The translations under genes were made by a program, and so were the position numbers. From the NCBI RefSeq assembly GCF_003201875.1, contig NZ_QJKD01000011.1:181919-245918 (forward strand): a DNA stretch of 64,000 bases, given 5' to 3'. The notes below the pieces were generated by a model. The model was not told the origin of the DNA and made no database searches. It saw only the letters and a list, made by a program, of their open reading frames with translations. The DNA is from Hungatella effluvii (GTDB taxonomy: Bacteria; Bacillota; Clostridia; Lachnospirales; Lachnospiraceae). Positions 1-8,650 of this stretch are shown one piece after another. How positions within the stretch are numbered: the first letter of the stretch is position 1; each line of letters opens with the position of its first letter.

Positions 1-5
1 TGTGA

Positions 6-21
6 GCCGCAAAAGAGCGGC
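6..21 (+). terminator. short hairpin at the left window edge
   Basis: GCCGC and GCGGC form a 5-bp stem with a 6-nt AAAAGA loop, followed by the moderately T-containing CTGCTATTA. It lies just ahead of the first gene and may be the attenuator or mRNA-end hairpin of an upstream peptide-binding-protein gene that lies outside the window. There is no clean T-run, so termination is uncertain. Confidence 0.3.
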
Positions 22-48
22 CTGCTATTACATAGTATGGAGGAAAAT

Positions 49-510
49 ATGAAAAACTTTGAATTTCATAATCGTGTGATCCACGACGTGACTGAGAAAC
101 TGAAAGAACTGGACATAGACTTATTTTTAATCATTACCAGCGAGGGAAGCGATAAGATGACCCGGTTCATTCCCGGAGTCGATACCGTGGGTTCCGGAGC
201 GTTCTTCTTTACAAAGGAAGGAAAACGCTACGGAGTGGCGTCTTCCATAGACGCTCAGGACGTAGAGGAATCCGGCCTGTTCGACGAGGTGATCCGCTAT
301 CAGGACTACGACAGCACGGTTGCCGGACTGCTGAAAAAGCTGAATCCGAAGCGGGTAGCCCTTGATTTTTCCGAGACGGATGCGGAATGCGACGGACTGA
401 CACTGGGGCGGTACGAGTATTATAAGGCTCATATCAAGGGACAGCTGGAGTTTTTGGAGGTCAGCTCTGATTTGTTTATTCCACAGGTTAAGGCTGTAAA
501 TCACCAATAA
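49..510 (+). CDS. Stand-alone creatinase/aminopeptidase P N-terminal-like domain protein
   Basis: The 153-residue product resembles only the N-terminal domain of M24 (creatinase/Xaa-Pro aminopeptidase) proteins, with features such as TSEGSDKMTRFIPGVDTVGSGAFFF and the SSIDAQDVEESG segment. The metal-binding pita-bread catalytic domain is absent: the frame stops at TAA 508-510 and the permease gene begins 16 nt later. The ATG at 37 overlaps the GGAGG at 39-43, so the start is the ATG at 49, five bases after it. A complete M24 protein is encoded four genes on (2413). In M24 enzymes this domain contributes to dimerisation and substrate access. Here it may be a relic of a full-length paralogue, or a partner of the transporter or peptidase. 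The family call is by pattern; function is unknown. Confidence 0.65.
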   Translation: MKNFEFHNRVIHDVTEKLKELDIDLFLIITSEGSDKMTRFIPGVDTVGSGAFFFTKEGKRYGVASSIDAQDVEESGLFDEVIRYQDYDSTVAGLLKKLNPKRVALDFSETDAECDGLTLGRYEYYKAHIKGQLEFLEVSSDLFIPQVKAVNHQ

Positions 511-526
511 GATCAGGAGGTTATCG

Positions 527-1486
527 ATGGGAAAATACATAAGAAAACGGTTAATACAGTCAATTCCCGTGGTGTTCGGCATTACGATACTGACCTATTT
601 CATCATGAAACTGGCGCCGGGCGGCCCCCTGGCCAATATGATCAATCCGCGTACTTCTGCGGAGTCTATCTTAAGGGCCAAGGAAGCGATGGGCTTAAAT
701 AAGCCGATTATCATTCAGTACGTCAACTGGCTGAGGGAGCTGCTGCAGGGCAATTTCGGCTACAGCACCAATTCGGGACAGCAGGTTCTGGCCATGATTT
801 TAGAGCGCCTTCCCGCTACGCTGCTGCTTACGGTAACAGCGTTTGTCATCAGCTTTGTGGTGGGAATTCCGCTGGGCGTATACTCTGCGACCCACAAATA
901 CTCGGCAGGAGATTACGGCCTTACCATCTTCTCCTTTATCGGTATTTCGATTCCCAGCTTCTTCTTTGGCATGGGTCTGATCTACATCTTCGCCATCAAG
1001 CTGAAATGGTTTCCGACGTCGGGCTTTGGCGATACCACCTTTAAGGGGACCGGGATGGCTCTGTTCCTGAATAAGATGAAGTACCTTGTCATGCCTGCCC
1101 TTGTGATGTCCCTGGCCAATCTGGCCACGGTCATGCGCTTTACCCGGTCGAGCATGGTGGAAACGCTGAACCAGGATTATATCCGCACGGCCAGGGCAAA
1201 AGGGCTCTCGGAGAAGGTGGTCATCTACCGCCACGCGCTGAAGAATTCCCTGATTCCCGTTATCACCATCTTCGGTTTATCCATCCCGAATTTATTCGGC
1301 GGCGCCTACATCACGGAAAAAGTGTTCAGCTGGCCGGGTATGGGGCTTCTGGGCGTTGATGCCATCGCAAACAGAGACTACGCAGTGCTTATGGGTCTGA
1401 CTCTGTTTACGGCAATTCTGGTTCTCGTGGGCAATCTCGTTGCGGATATTCTCTATTCCTTCGTAGACCCGAGAATACGATACTAA
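527..1486 (+). CDS. Peptide ABC transporter permease, DppB/OppB type
   Basis: 319 aa, the usual length for the first permease of Opp/Dpp-type importers. The N-terminus (IRKRLIQSIPVVFGITILTY) is the typical first membrane helix, followed by a periplasmic loop and about five more helices. The EAA loop reads DYIRTARAKGLSEKVVIYRH at about residues 207-226, the site that docks with the ATPase. AGGAGG at 516-521 precedes the ATG. It forms the membrane channel with the permease at 1497, driven by the ATPases at 3508 and 4469. No solute-binding protein gene is in the window; it would be expected just upstream. Substrate class (di-/oligopeptide) is inferred from the family and from the peptidase between the subunit genes; nickel transporters share the same fold. 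Confidence 0.93.
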   Translation: MGKYIRKRLIQSIPVVFGITILTYFIMKLAPGGPLANMINPRTSAESILRAKEAMGLNKPIIIQYVNWLRELLQGNFGYSTNSGQQVLAMILERLPATLLLTVTAFVISFVVGIPLGVYSATHKYSAGDYGLTIFSFIGISIPSFFFGMGLIYIFAIKLKWFPTSGFGDTTFKGTGMALFLNKMKYLVMPALVMSLANLATVMRFTRSSMVETLNQDYIRTARAKGLSEKVVIYRHALKNSLIPVITIFGLSIPNLFGGAYITEKVFSWPGMGLLGVDAIANRDYAVLMGLTLFTAILVLVGNLVADILYSFVDPRIRY

Positions 1487-1496
1487 GGAGGCTTCC

Positions 1497-2393
1497 ATGG
1501 AGAAAAAAATTACATATAAAAAACGGACTAATCTCTTCAAGACGGATGCGTGGAAGCGGTTCAGCAAAAATAAACTGGCTCTGATCGGAAGCGTCATCAT
1601 TCTTCTGATGATTGCCGCGGCCATACTGGCGCCCCTCATCGTACAGAATGATCCGTATGTATCTTTAACCGATGCAAACGGCCTCATTTTAAAGAACAGC
1701 TCTCCTGCGAAGAGCGGCACGATTCTGGGGACGGACAGCCTGGGACGCGATACGTTCAGCCGGGTGATCTACGCGGCCAGAGTGTCTATGAGCGTTGGCG
1801 TGGTGGCCGTTGGCATTTCCACCGGTATCGGTATTTTATTAGGAGCGCTGGCCGGTTATTTCGGCGGGTGGGTGGATACCTTTATCATGCGTGTGGTCGA
1901 TGTTGTCTACTGCTTTCCGGTGCTTTTCCTGGTCATCATTATCGCAACCATCTTAAAGCCCAGCATCTATAATATTATGATTATCATCGGACTCTGTAAC
2001 TGGACCGGAACGGCGAGGTTCGTCAGAGGCGAGATTTTAAGGGTCCGGGAGCTGGAGTATGTGCAGGCCTCCATCTCACTGGGGGCGACGGATGGACGCA
2101 CTATTTTCCATCATATCATTCCGAATATCATGGCCCCGATTATCGTGGAAGCCACCCTTCAGATGGCGAGGGCGATCCTGACAGAAGCTTCCTTAAGCTA
2201 TCTGGGTGTCGGTGTTCAGATGCCGACGGCCAGCTGGGGAAACATGCTGATGAGCGCCAACAACTTATCCACGCTGACGCTGCGCCCGTGGCAGTGGGTG
2301 CCGCCGGGAGTCTGTATTTTCCTGGCAGTGCTGAGCATCAACTTTATCGGTGACGGCTTAAGAGACGCATTTGACGCAAGACAGAAGAAGTAA
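1497..2393 (+). CDS. Peptide ABC transporter permease, DppC/OppC type
   Basis: 298 aa. The start region has the OppC hallmark of a basic cytoplasmic segment (WKRFSKNKLALIGSVIILLM) leading into helix 1, then LGTDSLGRDTFSRVIYAAR in the periplasmic loop, and the EAA loop LEYVQASISLGATDGRTIF at about residues 182-200. It starts 10 nt after the upstream permease stop with a GGAGG at 1487-1491, consistent with translational coupling. Second channel subunit of the same importer. Confidence 0.93.
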   Translation: MEKKITYKKRTNLFKTDAWKRFSKNKLALIGSVIILLMIAAAILAPLIVQNDPYVSLTDANGLILKNSSPAKSGTILGTDSLGRDTFSRVIYAARVSMSVGVVAVGISTGIGILLGALAGYFGGWVDTFIMRVVDVVYCFPVLFLVIIIATILKPSIYNIMIIIGLCNWTGTARFVRGEILRVRELEYVQASISLGATDGRTIFHHIIPNIMAPIIVEATLQMARAILTEASLSYLGVGVQMPTASWGNMLMSANNLSTLTLRPWQWVPPGVCIFLAVLSINFIGDGLRDAFDARQKK

Positions 2394-2412
2394 CCGCGGG
2401 ACAGGAGTTTAG

Positions 2413-3492
2413 ATGAAGAAGATACAATATGAAAAGAGGCTGTCGGGCCTCAGAGCTTACATCGAGGATCACGGCCTTACGGGAGCGCTGATCACTTCGT
2501 ATGAAAACCGCAGATATTTCTGCGGATTTACAGGGAGCAGCGGTTACCTTCTCGTCACGCGTGACCACGTCGTTCTCATAACGGACAAACGGTATACGAC
2601 CCAGGCGAAGGAGCAGACTGTGGACTGCGAGATCGTGGAGCACAGCCAGGACCGGCTGAGACTGGTGGCGGACACCATGAAGCGGCTTGGAATCACTTCT
2701 TCCGTCATGGAAAGCGGCATGACCGCCGGAGAGTATTTTTCCTTAAAGGAGCACTTGGGAGACCACAGGACCGTACTGGAGGATGAGTACTTTCTGGAGC
2801 TGCGCATGGTGAAGGACGAATGGGAAATAGAAGCCACCAGGGAGGCCATCCGGCGCGCCGAGGCAGGCTTTGACCGGCTGATTCCGAGACTTAAAATCGG
2901 TATGACGGAAAAGGATTTAGCGGACGAACTTCATTACCTGGTAAATAGAGAGGGCGCCGAGGCCATGAGCTTTGGAACCATTGTCGCCTCGGGCGCGCGA
3001 GGAGCCATGGCTCACGGATTTCCGACGAACAAGGTCATCGAAAACGGTGATATGGTGGTGGTTGACTTCGGCGTCATGTACGACGGTTACTGCTCCGATA
3101 TGACGAGGACGCTGCTTTTCGGAGATATTTCCCAGGAAAACAGGAGGATTTTTAATCTGGTCCTGGAATCCGGAAAACGGGCCGTGGAAGCGGTGCGGCC
3201 GGGTGTGCACTCCAGCGAGGTGGAGGCGGCTCACAGGGCTGTATTTATCAGAGAGGGGCTGGACGATTACGCGCTTCGCGGATTGGGGCATGGAATCGGC
3301 CTTCAGATCCACGAATGTCCAAGAGTCCAGATTGGAAAGGACACGGTATTGAGGCCGAATATGATATTTACCATAGAGCCGGGCCTCTATTTCCCGGGAG
3401 TCTGCGGCGTCCGCACGGAGGATGACGTACTGGTGACGGAAAGCGGAGTGGAAAACCTTTCCCATACGCCGCATGAGATTCATATTGAATAG
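2413..3492 (+). CDS. M24 family Xaa-Pro aminopeptidase
   Basis: 359 aa with an N-terminal creatinase-like domain (about 1-130) and a C-terminal M24 metallopeptidase domain. The five expected metal ligands are visible: D218 (VVVDFG), D229 (SDMTRT), H293 (GHGIGLQIHE), E322 (TIEPG) and E336 (RTEDD). The family cleaves the N-terminal residue from peptides with proline in position two, using two divalent metals in the cytoplasm. It sits between the permease and ATPase genes of a peptide importer, so it very likely processes the imported peptides. AGGAG at 2403-2407 precedes the ATG. Confidence 0.92.
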   Translation: MKKIQYEKRLSGLRAYIEDHGLTGALITSYENRRYFCGFTGSSGYLLVTRDHVVLITDKRYTTQAKEQTVDCEIVEHSQDRLRLVADTMKRLGITSSVMESGMTAGEYFSLKEHLGDHRTVLEDEYFLELRMVKDEWEIEATREAIRRAEAGFDRLIPRLKIGMTEKDLADELHYLVNREGAEAMSFGTIVASGARGAMAHGFPTNKVIENGDMVVVDFGVMYDGYCSDMTRTLLFGDISQENRRIFNLVLESGKRAVEAVRPGVHSSEVEAAHRAVFIREGLDDYALRGLGHGIGLQIHECPRVQIGKDTVLRPNMIFTIEPGLYFPGVCGVRTEDDVLVTESGVENLSHTPHEIHIE

Positions 3493-3507
3493 GAAAGGAG
3501 ACCGTTA

Positions 3508-4476
3508 ATGAGCTTATTGGAAGTAAAAGACTTAAAAACATATTTTTATACGGATGCGGGCTGCGCTAAGGCGGTGGACGGTGTATCCTTTTCCCTGGAC
3601 AAGGGGAAGGTGCTGGGCATCGTGGGCGAGTCCGGATGCGGCAAGAGCGTGACCAGTTTATCGATCATGGGGCTGGTGGACCCGGTGACGGGAAGGCATG
3701 AAGGCGGGGAAATCCTGTTTCACGGGGAGGACTTAAGCAAGCTTTCGGAAAAGGAGAAGAGGAAGATCCGCGGAAATAAGATATCCATGATCTTTCAGGA
3801 ACCCATGACCTCTTTAAATCCCGTGTTTACCGTCGGTTACCAGATCGAGGAGGCGCTGATGCTGCATCTCGGCATGGATAAAAACGCGGCCCGCCAGAGG
3901 GCAGTCGAACTGCTGAAGCTGGTGGAGATCCCGGAGGCGGAAAAGCGGGTGGATGAGTATCCCCACCAGCTGTCGGGCGGAATGAGACAGCGGGTGATGA
4001 TCGCCATGGCGCTGTCCTGTAACCCCGAACTGCTGATCGCCGATGAACCGACTACAGCTCTCGATGTGACCATACAGGCGCAGATCCTGGAACTGTTAAA
4101 TGAGCTGAAGGACAAGCTGGGCATGGCCATCATCTTTATTACCCATGACCTGGGCGTGATCTCGGAGATGGCCGACGAGGTGGTCGTCATGTATGCGGGG
4201 GAGATTGTGGAAAAGGCGGAGACACGCCAGCTTTTTGATAATCCCATGCATCCTTACACGGAGGGGCTCATGGCCTCCATCCCCGATATCGATCAGGAGG
4301 TGGACCGGCTCCAGACCCTGGAGGGACTGGTTCCCAGCCTCTATGATATGCCGTCAGGCTGCCGATTCGGCCCGCGCTGCAAGTATTATACGGAAGAGTG
4401 CGGAAAGAACCACAGCCAGTTGACCCGGCTTTCTGATCAGCGGGAAGTCAGATGCAGGAGGTATGAGCATGAGTGA
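3508..4476 (+). CDS. Peptide ABC transporter ATP-binding protein, DppD/OppD type
   Basis: 322 aa. Walker A GESGCGKS lies near residue 39, signature LSGGMRQR at about 155, Walker B LLIADEPTTALD near 174, and the switch histidine in FITHDLGVI. The C-terminal extension with a CRFGPRCKYYTEECG cysteine pattern is typical of OppD/DppD proteins, where it can carry an iron-sulfur cluster. First of the paired ATPases energising the permeases at 527 and 1497. Confidence 0.93.
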   Translation: MSLLEVKDLKTYFYTDAGCAKAVDGVSFSLDKGKVLGIVGESGCGKSVTSLSIMGLVDPVTGRHEGGEILFHGEDLSKLSEKEKRKIRGNKISMIFQEPMTSLNPVFTVGYQIEEALMLHLGMDKNAARQRAVELLKLVEIPEAEKRVDEYPHQLSGGMRQRVMIAMALSCNPELLIADEPTTALDVTIQAQILELLNELKDKLGMAIIFITHDLGVISEMADEVVVMYAGEIVEKAETRQLFDNPMHPYTEGLMASIPDIDQEVDRLQTLEGLVPSLYDMPSGCRFGPRCKYYTEECGKNHSQLTRLSDQREVRCRRYEHE

Positions 4477-5428
4477 AATCCTGATTCAGGCAAAAAATAT
4501 AAAAAAATACTTTCCTACCAGTGACAGAAACAAGGTCGTGAAAGCCGTGGATGATATCAGTTTTGATATTTACAAGGGCGAGACCCTGGGGGTGGTAGGG
4601 GAATCCGGCTGCGGAAAATCTACCACGGGCCGCATGGTTTTAAAGCTCCTTGACTGTACGGAAGGAACCGTACTGTACAAGGGAAAAGACATTGGTAAGA
4701 TGAAAGGAAAAGAAATGCGCTCCTTAAGAAAGGAAATGCAGATCATTTTCCAGGATCCTTATGCGTCGCTGGATCCGAGAAAGACGGTATTTCAAATCCT
4801 GGCAGAGCCGTTCTGGATTCACCATCCGGAGATGAGTAAGGAAGAGATCTACCGGGAAGTGGAAAAGCTGATCGAGTGCGTGGGGCTGCGTCCCGAGCAT
4901 ATCCTTCGCTATCCCCACGAATTTTCCGGCGGCCAGCGCCAGCGTGTGGGCATTGCGAGAGCGATCGCCCTTCATCCGGAGTTCGTGGTCTGTGATGAGC
5001 CGGTCAGCGCCCTGGATGTATCAATCCAGGCCCAGGTAATCAATCTGATGCAGGACATCAAAAAAGAGTACCAGCTGACCTACCTCTTTATCTCCCATGA
5101 TCTGCGGATCATCAAGCATTTCTGCGACCGAGTCATGGTCATGTATCTGGGGAATATCGTGGAGCTTGGAACCAAAGAGGCGATCTATGGGAACCAGAGG
5201 CATCCCTATACAAAGGCGCTTTTATCAGCAGTATCCAGCGTAAAGGGGCACGGCAGCAAGAACCGGATTATCTTACAGGGCGATATTCCCAGTCCGGTGA
5301 ATCCGCCCAGCGGCTGCCCGTTCCATACGAGGTGCAGCTGCTGTATGGATATCTGCAGGGAAAAGAAACCGGATTTAAAGAAGATGGCCGATGGCACGCT
5401 GGTAGCCTGTCATCTGGATATGGAATAA
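4469..5428 (+). CDS. Peptide ABC transporter ATP-binding protein, DppF/OppF type
   Basis: 319 aa from the chosen ATG. Walker A GESGCGKS near residue 44, signature FSGGQRQRVGIARA, Walker B FVVCDEPVSALD, then the OppF C-terminal CPFHTRC cysteine motif. An in-frame ATG at 4463 is only one base from the AGGAGG (4456-4461); the ATG at 4469 is seven bases away and is preferred. The gene overlaps the end of the upstream ATPase gene by 8 nt, a sign of coupled translation of the two partner ATPases. Confidence 0.92.
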   Translation: MSEILIQAKNIKKYFPTSDRNKVVKAVDDISFDIYKGETLGVVGESGCGKSTTGRMVLKLLDCTEGTVLYKGKDIGKMKGKEMRSLRKEMQIIFQDPYASLDPRKTVFQILAEPFWIHHPEMSKEEIYREVEKLIECVGLRPEHILRYPHEFSGGQRQRVGIARAIALHPEFVVCDEPVSALDVSIQAQVINLMQDIKKEYQLTYLFISHDLRIIKHFCDRVMVMYLGNIVELGTKEAIYGNQRHPYTKALLSAVSSVKGHGSKNRIILQGDIPSPVNPPSGCPFHTRCSCCMDICREKKPDLKKMADGTLVACHLDME

Positions 5429-5455
5429 AACTACAACTAATTGGAGGATGGAACA

Positions 5456-5830
5456 ATGAACAAGATCGTAACAGAAAACGCACCGAAGGCGATAGGACCG
5501 TATTCACAGGGAATGGTATTTGAAAATCTGGTATTTTCCAGCGGACAGATACCAGTCAATCCGGCGACCGGCGAAACCGAAGGAACCACCATCGAGACAC
5601 AGGCGGCTCAGTCCTGCAAGAATGTGGCGGCGGTGCTGGAAGCGGCCGGAAGCAGCATGGAGCGCGTGATCAAAACCACCTGCTTCCTCGCGGACATGGC
5701 GGATTTCCCTGTGTTTAACCAGATTTACGAGACGTATTTTGTCAGCAGCCCGGCGCGTTCCTGTGTCGCGGTAAAGACGCTGCCGAAGAACGTGCTGTGC
5801 GAAATTGAAGCGATCGCTTATAAGGAATAG
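5456..5830 (+). CDS. ridA: RidA family enamine/imine deaminase
   Basis: 124 aa, the family length. Recognisable features are the N-terminal APKAIGPYSQGM, the SGQIPVNPATGE strand, and the C-terminal SPARSCVAVKTLP...CEIEAIAYKE containing the conserved arginine of the active-site cleft. RidA proteins hydrolyse reactive 2-aminoacrylate-type enamines released by PLP enzymes. The next gene encodes a PLP-dependent PatB/MalY-type enzyme, which is exactly the enzyme class that releases such intermediates, so the pair likely works together. GGAGG at 5443-5447 fixes the ATG at 5456, rather than the upstream TTG. Confidence 0.92.
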   Translation: MNKIVTENAPKAIGPYSQGMVFENLVFSSGQIPVNPATGETEGTTIETQAAQSCKNVAAVLEAAGSSMERVIKTTCFLADMADFPVFNQIYETYFVSSPARSCVAVKTLPKNVLCEIEAIAYKE

Positions 5831-5844
5831 AAGAGGAGAGGACC

Positions 5845-7035
5845 ATGGCTTTATTCGATGGAAATAATATAAAACTGGATGTGCTGAAAAAATGGGCTTA
5901 CAATTACCGCTGGGCAGAGGTGCCGGAGGGAACCATTCCTTTGACGGCCGCCGATCCTGACTATCCGGTGGCGCCGGAGATCCGGAAGGCGCTTCGCGAT
6001 TACGTCGACAACGGCTACTTTTCCTACACGCCGAAGATGGGCTATCCGGAGTTTATGGAGGCGGCCTCCAGAGCGCTGTGGGAGCGGAAACACGAGAAAA
6101 TCAGTGAGGATTGTATCCTTCCGATTGACAGTGCGGCCAGAGGGATGTATATTATCGCTGAGACGTTTTTAAAACCAGGCGATGAGATGATCGTGTTTGA
6201 CCCGGTGGATTACTTATTTAAGGAGTCCTGCCTCGCTGCCGGCGGCGTGCCGGTTCTGTTCCCGGCGAAGCTGAAAGACGGTTATATCGACTTGAGCGAG
6301 CTGGAAAACTATATAACGCCAAAGACGAAGATGATCGGGCTGTGCAATCCTCACAATCCATATGGAGTCCTCTACCGTCAGGAGGATTTGGAACACATCA
6401 TGAGCCTCTGCGAGAAATACGGTCTGTATATTATGAACGATGAGATCTGGTCCGATATTGTGTATCCGGAGAATCAGTTTTTAAGCATTCTCTCTCTCGG
6501 AGAGGAACGGACAGGTCGTGTCATGAGCGTCTTCGGCTTCTCCAAGAGCTTTGGTATAGCGGGACTTCGGGCGGGAATGATCTACTGTACGGACAAAGCG
6601 GTGTTTGACCGCCTTGTGGATAAGTCCGCGGTGATGACTACGGCGGGCGGTATCGCTTCTGTATCCCAGATCGCGGGAATTGCATGCTTAAAGGAGTGCT
6701 ACTACTGGGTAGATGAATTTATCGGCCATCTGGTAAAGAACCGGGATTACGCGGTGGAGAGAATCAACCGTATGCCGGTGATCCGCTGCCATAAACCGCA
6801 GGCCACGTATCTTCTGTATGTGGATATCAGTGGTCTGGGTGTGCCTTCCTCTCAGTTTACCGATTACCTGATCGAACACGCCGGCCTTGCACTGGTTCCG
6901 GGAGGGGACGCGTTCTTTGGCCCGGGATCCGAGGGCGGCATGAGAATCTGTTTTGCCACCAGCCATGAGATTCTGGAAGAAGGCTTAAACCGGCTGGAAA
7001 AGGGATTAAAGATGTTTCTGGAAGAAAATAAATAA
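5845..7035 (+). CDS. PatB/MalY-type PLP enzyme (C-S beta-lyase or aminotransferase)
   Basis: 396 aa, class I/II fold-type I. The PLP lysine is K234 in FGFSKSFGIAGLRAG; CNPHNPYGVLY holds the Asn-Pro region and IMNDEIWSDIVYP the cofactor-binding Asp. The N-terminal DPDYPVAPEIRKAL is the usual MalY/PatB opening (there normally a MDFxxP motif). Members cleave cystathionine and other cysteine S-conjugates to pyruvate, ammonia and a thiol, and some act as transaminases. Downstream of peptide uptake and RidA, it plausibly degrades an amino acid derived from the imported peptides. Exact substrate cannot be read from the sequence. Confidence 0.87.
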   Translation: MALFDGNNIKLDVLKKWAYNYRWAEVPEGTIPLTAADPDYPVAPEIRKALRDYVDNGYFSYTPKMGYPEFMEAASRALWERKHEKISEDCILPIDSAARGMYIIAETFLKPGDEMIVFDPVDYLFKESCLAAGGVPVLFPAKLKDGYIDLSELENYITPKTKMIGLCNPHNPYGVLYRQEDLEHIMSLCEKYGLYIMNDEIWSDIVYPENQFLSILSLGEERTGRVMSVFGFSKSFGIAGLRAGMIYCTDKAVFDRLVDKSAVMTTAGGIASVSQIAGIACLKECYYWVDEFIGHLVKNRDYAVERINRMPVIRCHKPQATYLLYVDISGLGVPSSQFTDYLIEHAGLALVPGGDAFFGPGSEGGMRICFATSHEILEEGLNRLEKGLKMFLEENK

Positions 7036-7051
7036 GGAAAAGGTCGAGTTA

Positions 7052-7693
7052 ATGATGCATGAAAATCTTCAGGTAATTCAAAAAATGTTAAGGAGCATCC
7101 ATCAGATGCTCGGCGACAGGTATGAGGTCATTCTGCACGACTTAAGCCATGTGGAAAGCTCAATCGTTGGAATAGAAGGAAGCATCACCCACAGAAAGAT
7201 TGGGGGACCGGCAACGAATTACCTGATTCAATTGCTGAGAGAGTACGGGGATGAGGCAAAAGACAGCATCAATTATAAAAACGTTATGCCTGACGGGCGT
7301 GTACTGCGTTCTTCCACCATTTTCATCAGAGACAACGATGGGAAAATCATCGGTTCGCTCTGTATCAACCAGGATCTGACGGATTTTATGGTTGCCAACC
7401 GGCTGCTGGAGCGGCTGGTGGAATTTAAGAATGAGGAGCACGAAGTGCCGAAGGAGATGTTTGCCCAGGATATTTCTGAGGTCATGGAATCCATGGTCGG
7501 CAGCGAGCTGGCCCTGGTGAATAAGCCGGTGGCCTACATGCAGAAAGAAGACAAACTGGCCCTGGTGGACGATTTGGAGCACAAGGGAATCTTTGATGTC
7601 AAGGGCTCTGTGGAATACGTAGCGGAGTGCCTGGGCGTGACAAACTTTACTGTTTATAATTATTTAAAAGAAATCAGAACAAAGCATAAGTAA
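7052..7693 (+). CDS. YheO-like PAS / HTH transcriptional regulator
   Basis: 213 aa. The N-terminal part (HENLQVIQKMLRSIHQMLGDRYEVILHDLSH) matches the YheO-like PAS domain, and the C-terminal 60 residues end in an HTH (GSVEYVAECLGVTNFTVYNYLKEI) typical of the HTH_22/DauR-type family. A close relative, DauR, controls a D-arginine catabolic operon. As last gene of the peptide/RidA/PLP-enzyme operon it is the likely local regulator. AAGG at 7040-7043 lies eight bases from the ATG; a second ATG at 7055 is possible. Confidence 0.85.
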   Translation: MMHENLQVIQKMLRSIHQMLGDRYEVILHDLSHVESSIVGIEGSITHRKIGGPATNYLIQLLREYGDEAKDSINYKNVMPDGRVLRSSTIFIRDNDGKIIGSLCINQDLTDFMVANRLLERLVEFKNEEHEVPKEMFAQDISEVMESMVGSELALVNKPVAYMQKEDKLALVDDLEHKGIFDVKGSVEYVAECLGVTNFTVYNYLKEIRTKHK

Positions 7694-7710
7694 CCGCGTC
7701 AAGCGGATTG

Positions 7711-7752
7711 GGAGTCCCTGCAGGGCAAATGGCTGCAGGGGCTTCTTCTTGT
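7711..7752 (+). terminator. rho-independent terminator of the peptide-uptake operon
   Basis: GGAGTCCCTGCAG (7711-7723) pairs with CTGCAGGGGCTTC (7733-7745) over 13 positions including two G-U pairs, followed by TTCTTGTT. It sits 17 nt after the YheO-like gene and separates it from the cobalamin operon. Confidence 0.75.
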
Positions 7753-7868
7753 TCCATAGGAATATTAATTCTATTCTGCCCGATATAAAATGTATCTGCT
7801 CTCTGTACGAAATCCCTGTTTTGTTGTATGATAATAGAGATAATTTTTATAATGGGAGGAATGGAACG

Positions 7869-8633
7869 ATGAACTTACTGGGCAGCCTTGCAATCGCGTT
7901 TTCCATGTACTCTGTAATCCCCGTGCCCCAGGTATCCTGGACGAAGGAGCGGATGAAATACGCCATGTGCTTCTTCCCGTTAATCGGTGTGGTGATCGGA
8001 GCCTTGACATACGGTTCCGTGCTGGTGCTTACGATGCTTAAGCTGGACTGGATGGCTAAAATATTACCGGTCCTGGTGCCTCTCATCGTCACGGGCGGAA
8101 TCCATATGGATGGGTTTCTCGACGTGACAGATGCCAGAGCCTCGCACGCGCCGGTGGAAAAGAAACTGGAGATTTTAAAGGACCCTCATACGGGGGCTTT
8201 CGCCATTATCGGCTGCTGCGTGTATCTGCTGCTCTATGTGGCGGTTTTCGGAGAGATGAAACCGGTGCTTCTGGGGGCCTACGGAGGGATTTTTGTGATA
8301 TCAAGGGCGCTTTCCGGACTTGCCGTGGTGACCTTTCCGATGGCGAAGAACAGCGGACTCGCCGCGTCATTTTCCGGACAGGCACAGAAGAAGACGGTCG
8401 CCGTGACCATGTGGTGTTATCTGGTTCTGGCAGAAGGCTGGATTCTGTATGCGGGAGGAGCCGCGGCCGCATCGATAACAGCGGTTGGCGCCGCTCTGAC
8501 ATTTTTGTACTATTACCGTATGGCGAAAAAGGAATTCGGCGGAATTACGGGAGATTTGGCCGGATACTTCCTTCAGGTGTGCGAGCTGGTATTGACAGCG
8601 GTGCTGGCGGCTGTGACCCGCTTTGCCATATAA
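7869..8633 (+). CDS. cobS: Adenosylcobinamide-GDP ribazoletransferase
   Basis: 254 aa, integral membrane. It joins adenosylcobinamide-GDP and alpha-ribazole in the last step of the nucleotide-loop assembly. The family motif GGIHMDGFLDVTDA (usual form GGLHxDGLxDxxD) is at about residues 78-91, and several hydrophobic helices follow. The open frame extends to 7749, but GGGAGGA at 7854-7860 and homology of the MNLLGSLAIAFSMYSVIPVPQ opening place the start at 7869. First gene of the cob cluster. No cobalamin riboswitch is evident in the 175 bases upstream. Confidence 0.93.
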   Translation: MNLLGSLAIAFSMYSVIPVPQVSWTKERMKYAMCFFPLIGVVIGALTYGSVLVLTMLKLDWMAKILPVLVPLIVTGGIHMDGFLDVTDARASHAPVEKKLEILKDPHTGAFAIIGCCVYLLLYVAVFGEMKPVLLGAYGGIFVISRALSGLAVVTFPMAKNSGLAASFSGQAQKKTVAVTMWCYLVLAEGWILYAGGAAAASITAVGAALTFLYYYRMAKKEFGGITGDLAGYFLQVCELVLTAVLAAVTRFAI

Positions 8634-8650
8634 AGAACAGGAGAATATTT

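Noticed and set aside
49..526. Frameshift joining the 157-residue frame to a C-terminal M24 domain
   Set aside because: No M24 catalytic sequence follows in any frame; the permease gene begins 16 nt after the stop.
7694..7868. Cobalamin riboswitch upstream of cobS
   Set aside because: The gap holds only a terminator and 100 AT-rich bases; no conserved B12-box or the multi-stem architecture is visible.
8411..8650. N-terminal extension of CobU
   Set aside because: Lies entirely within cobS in another frame; the ATG at 8651 has a ribosome site and the family start.
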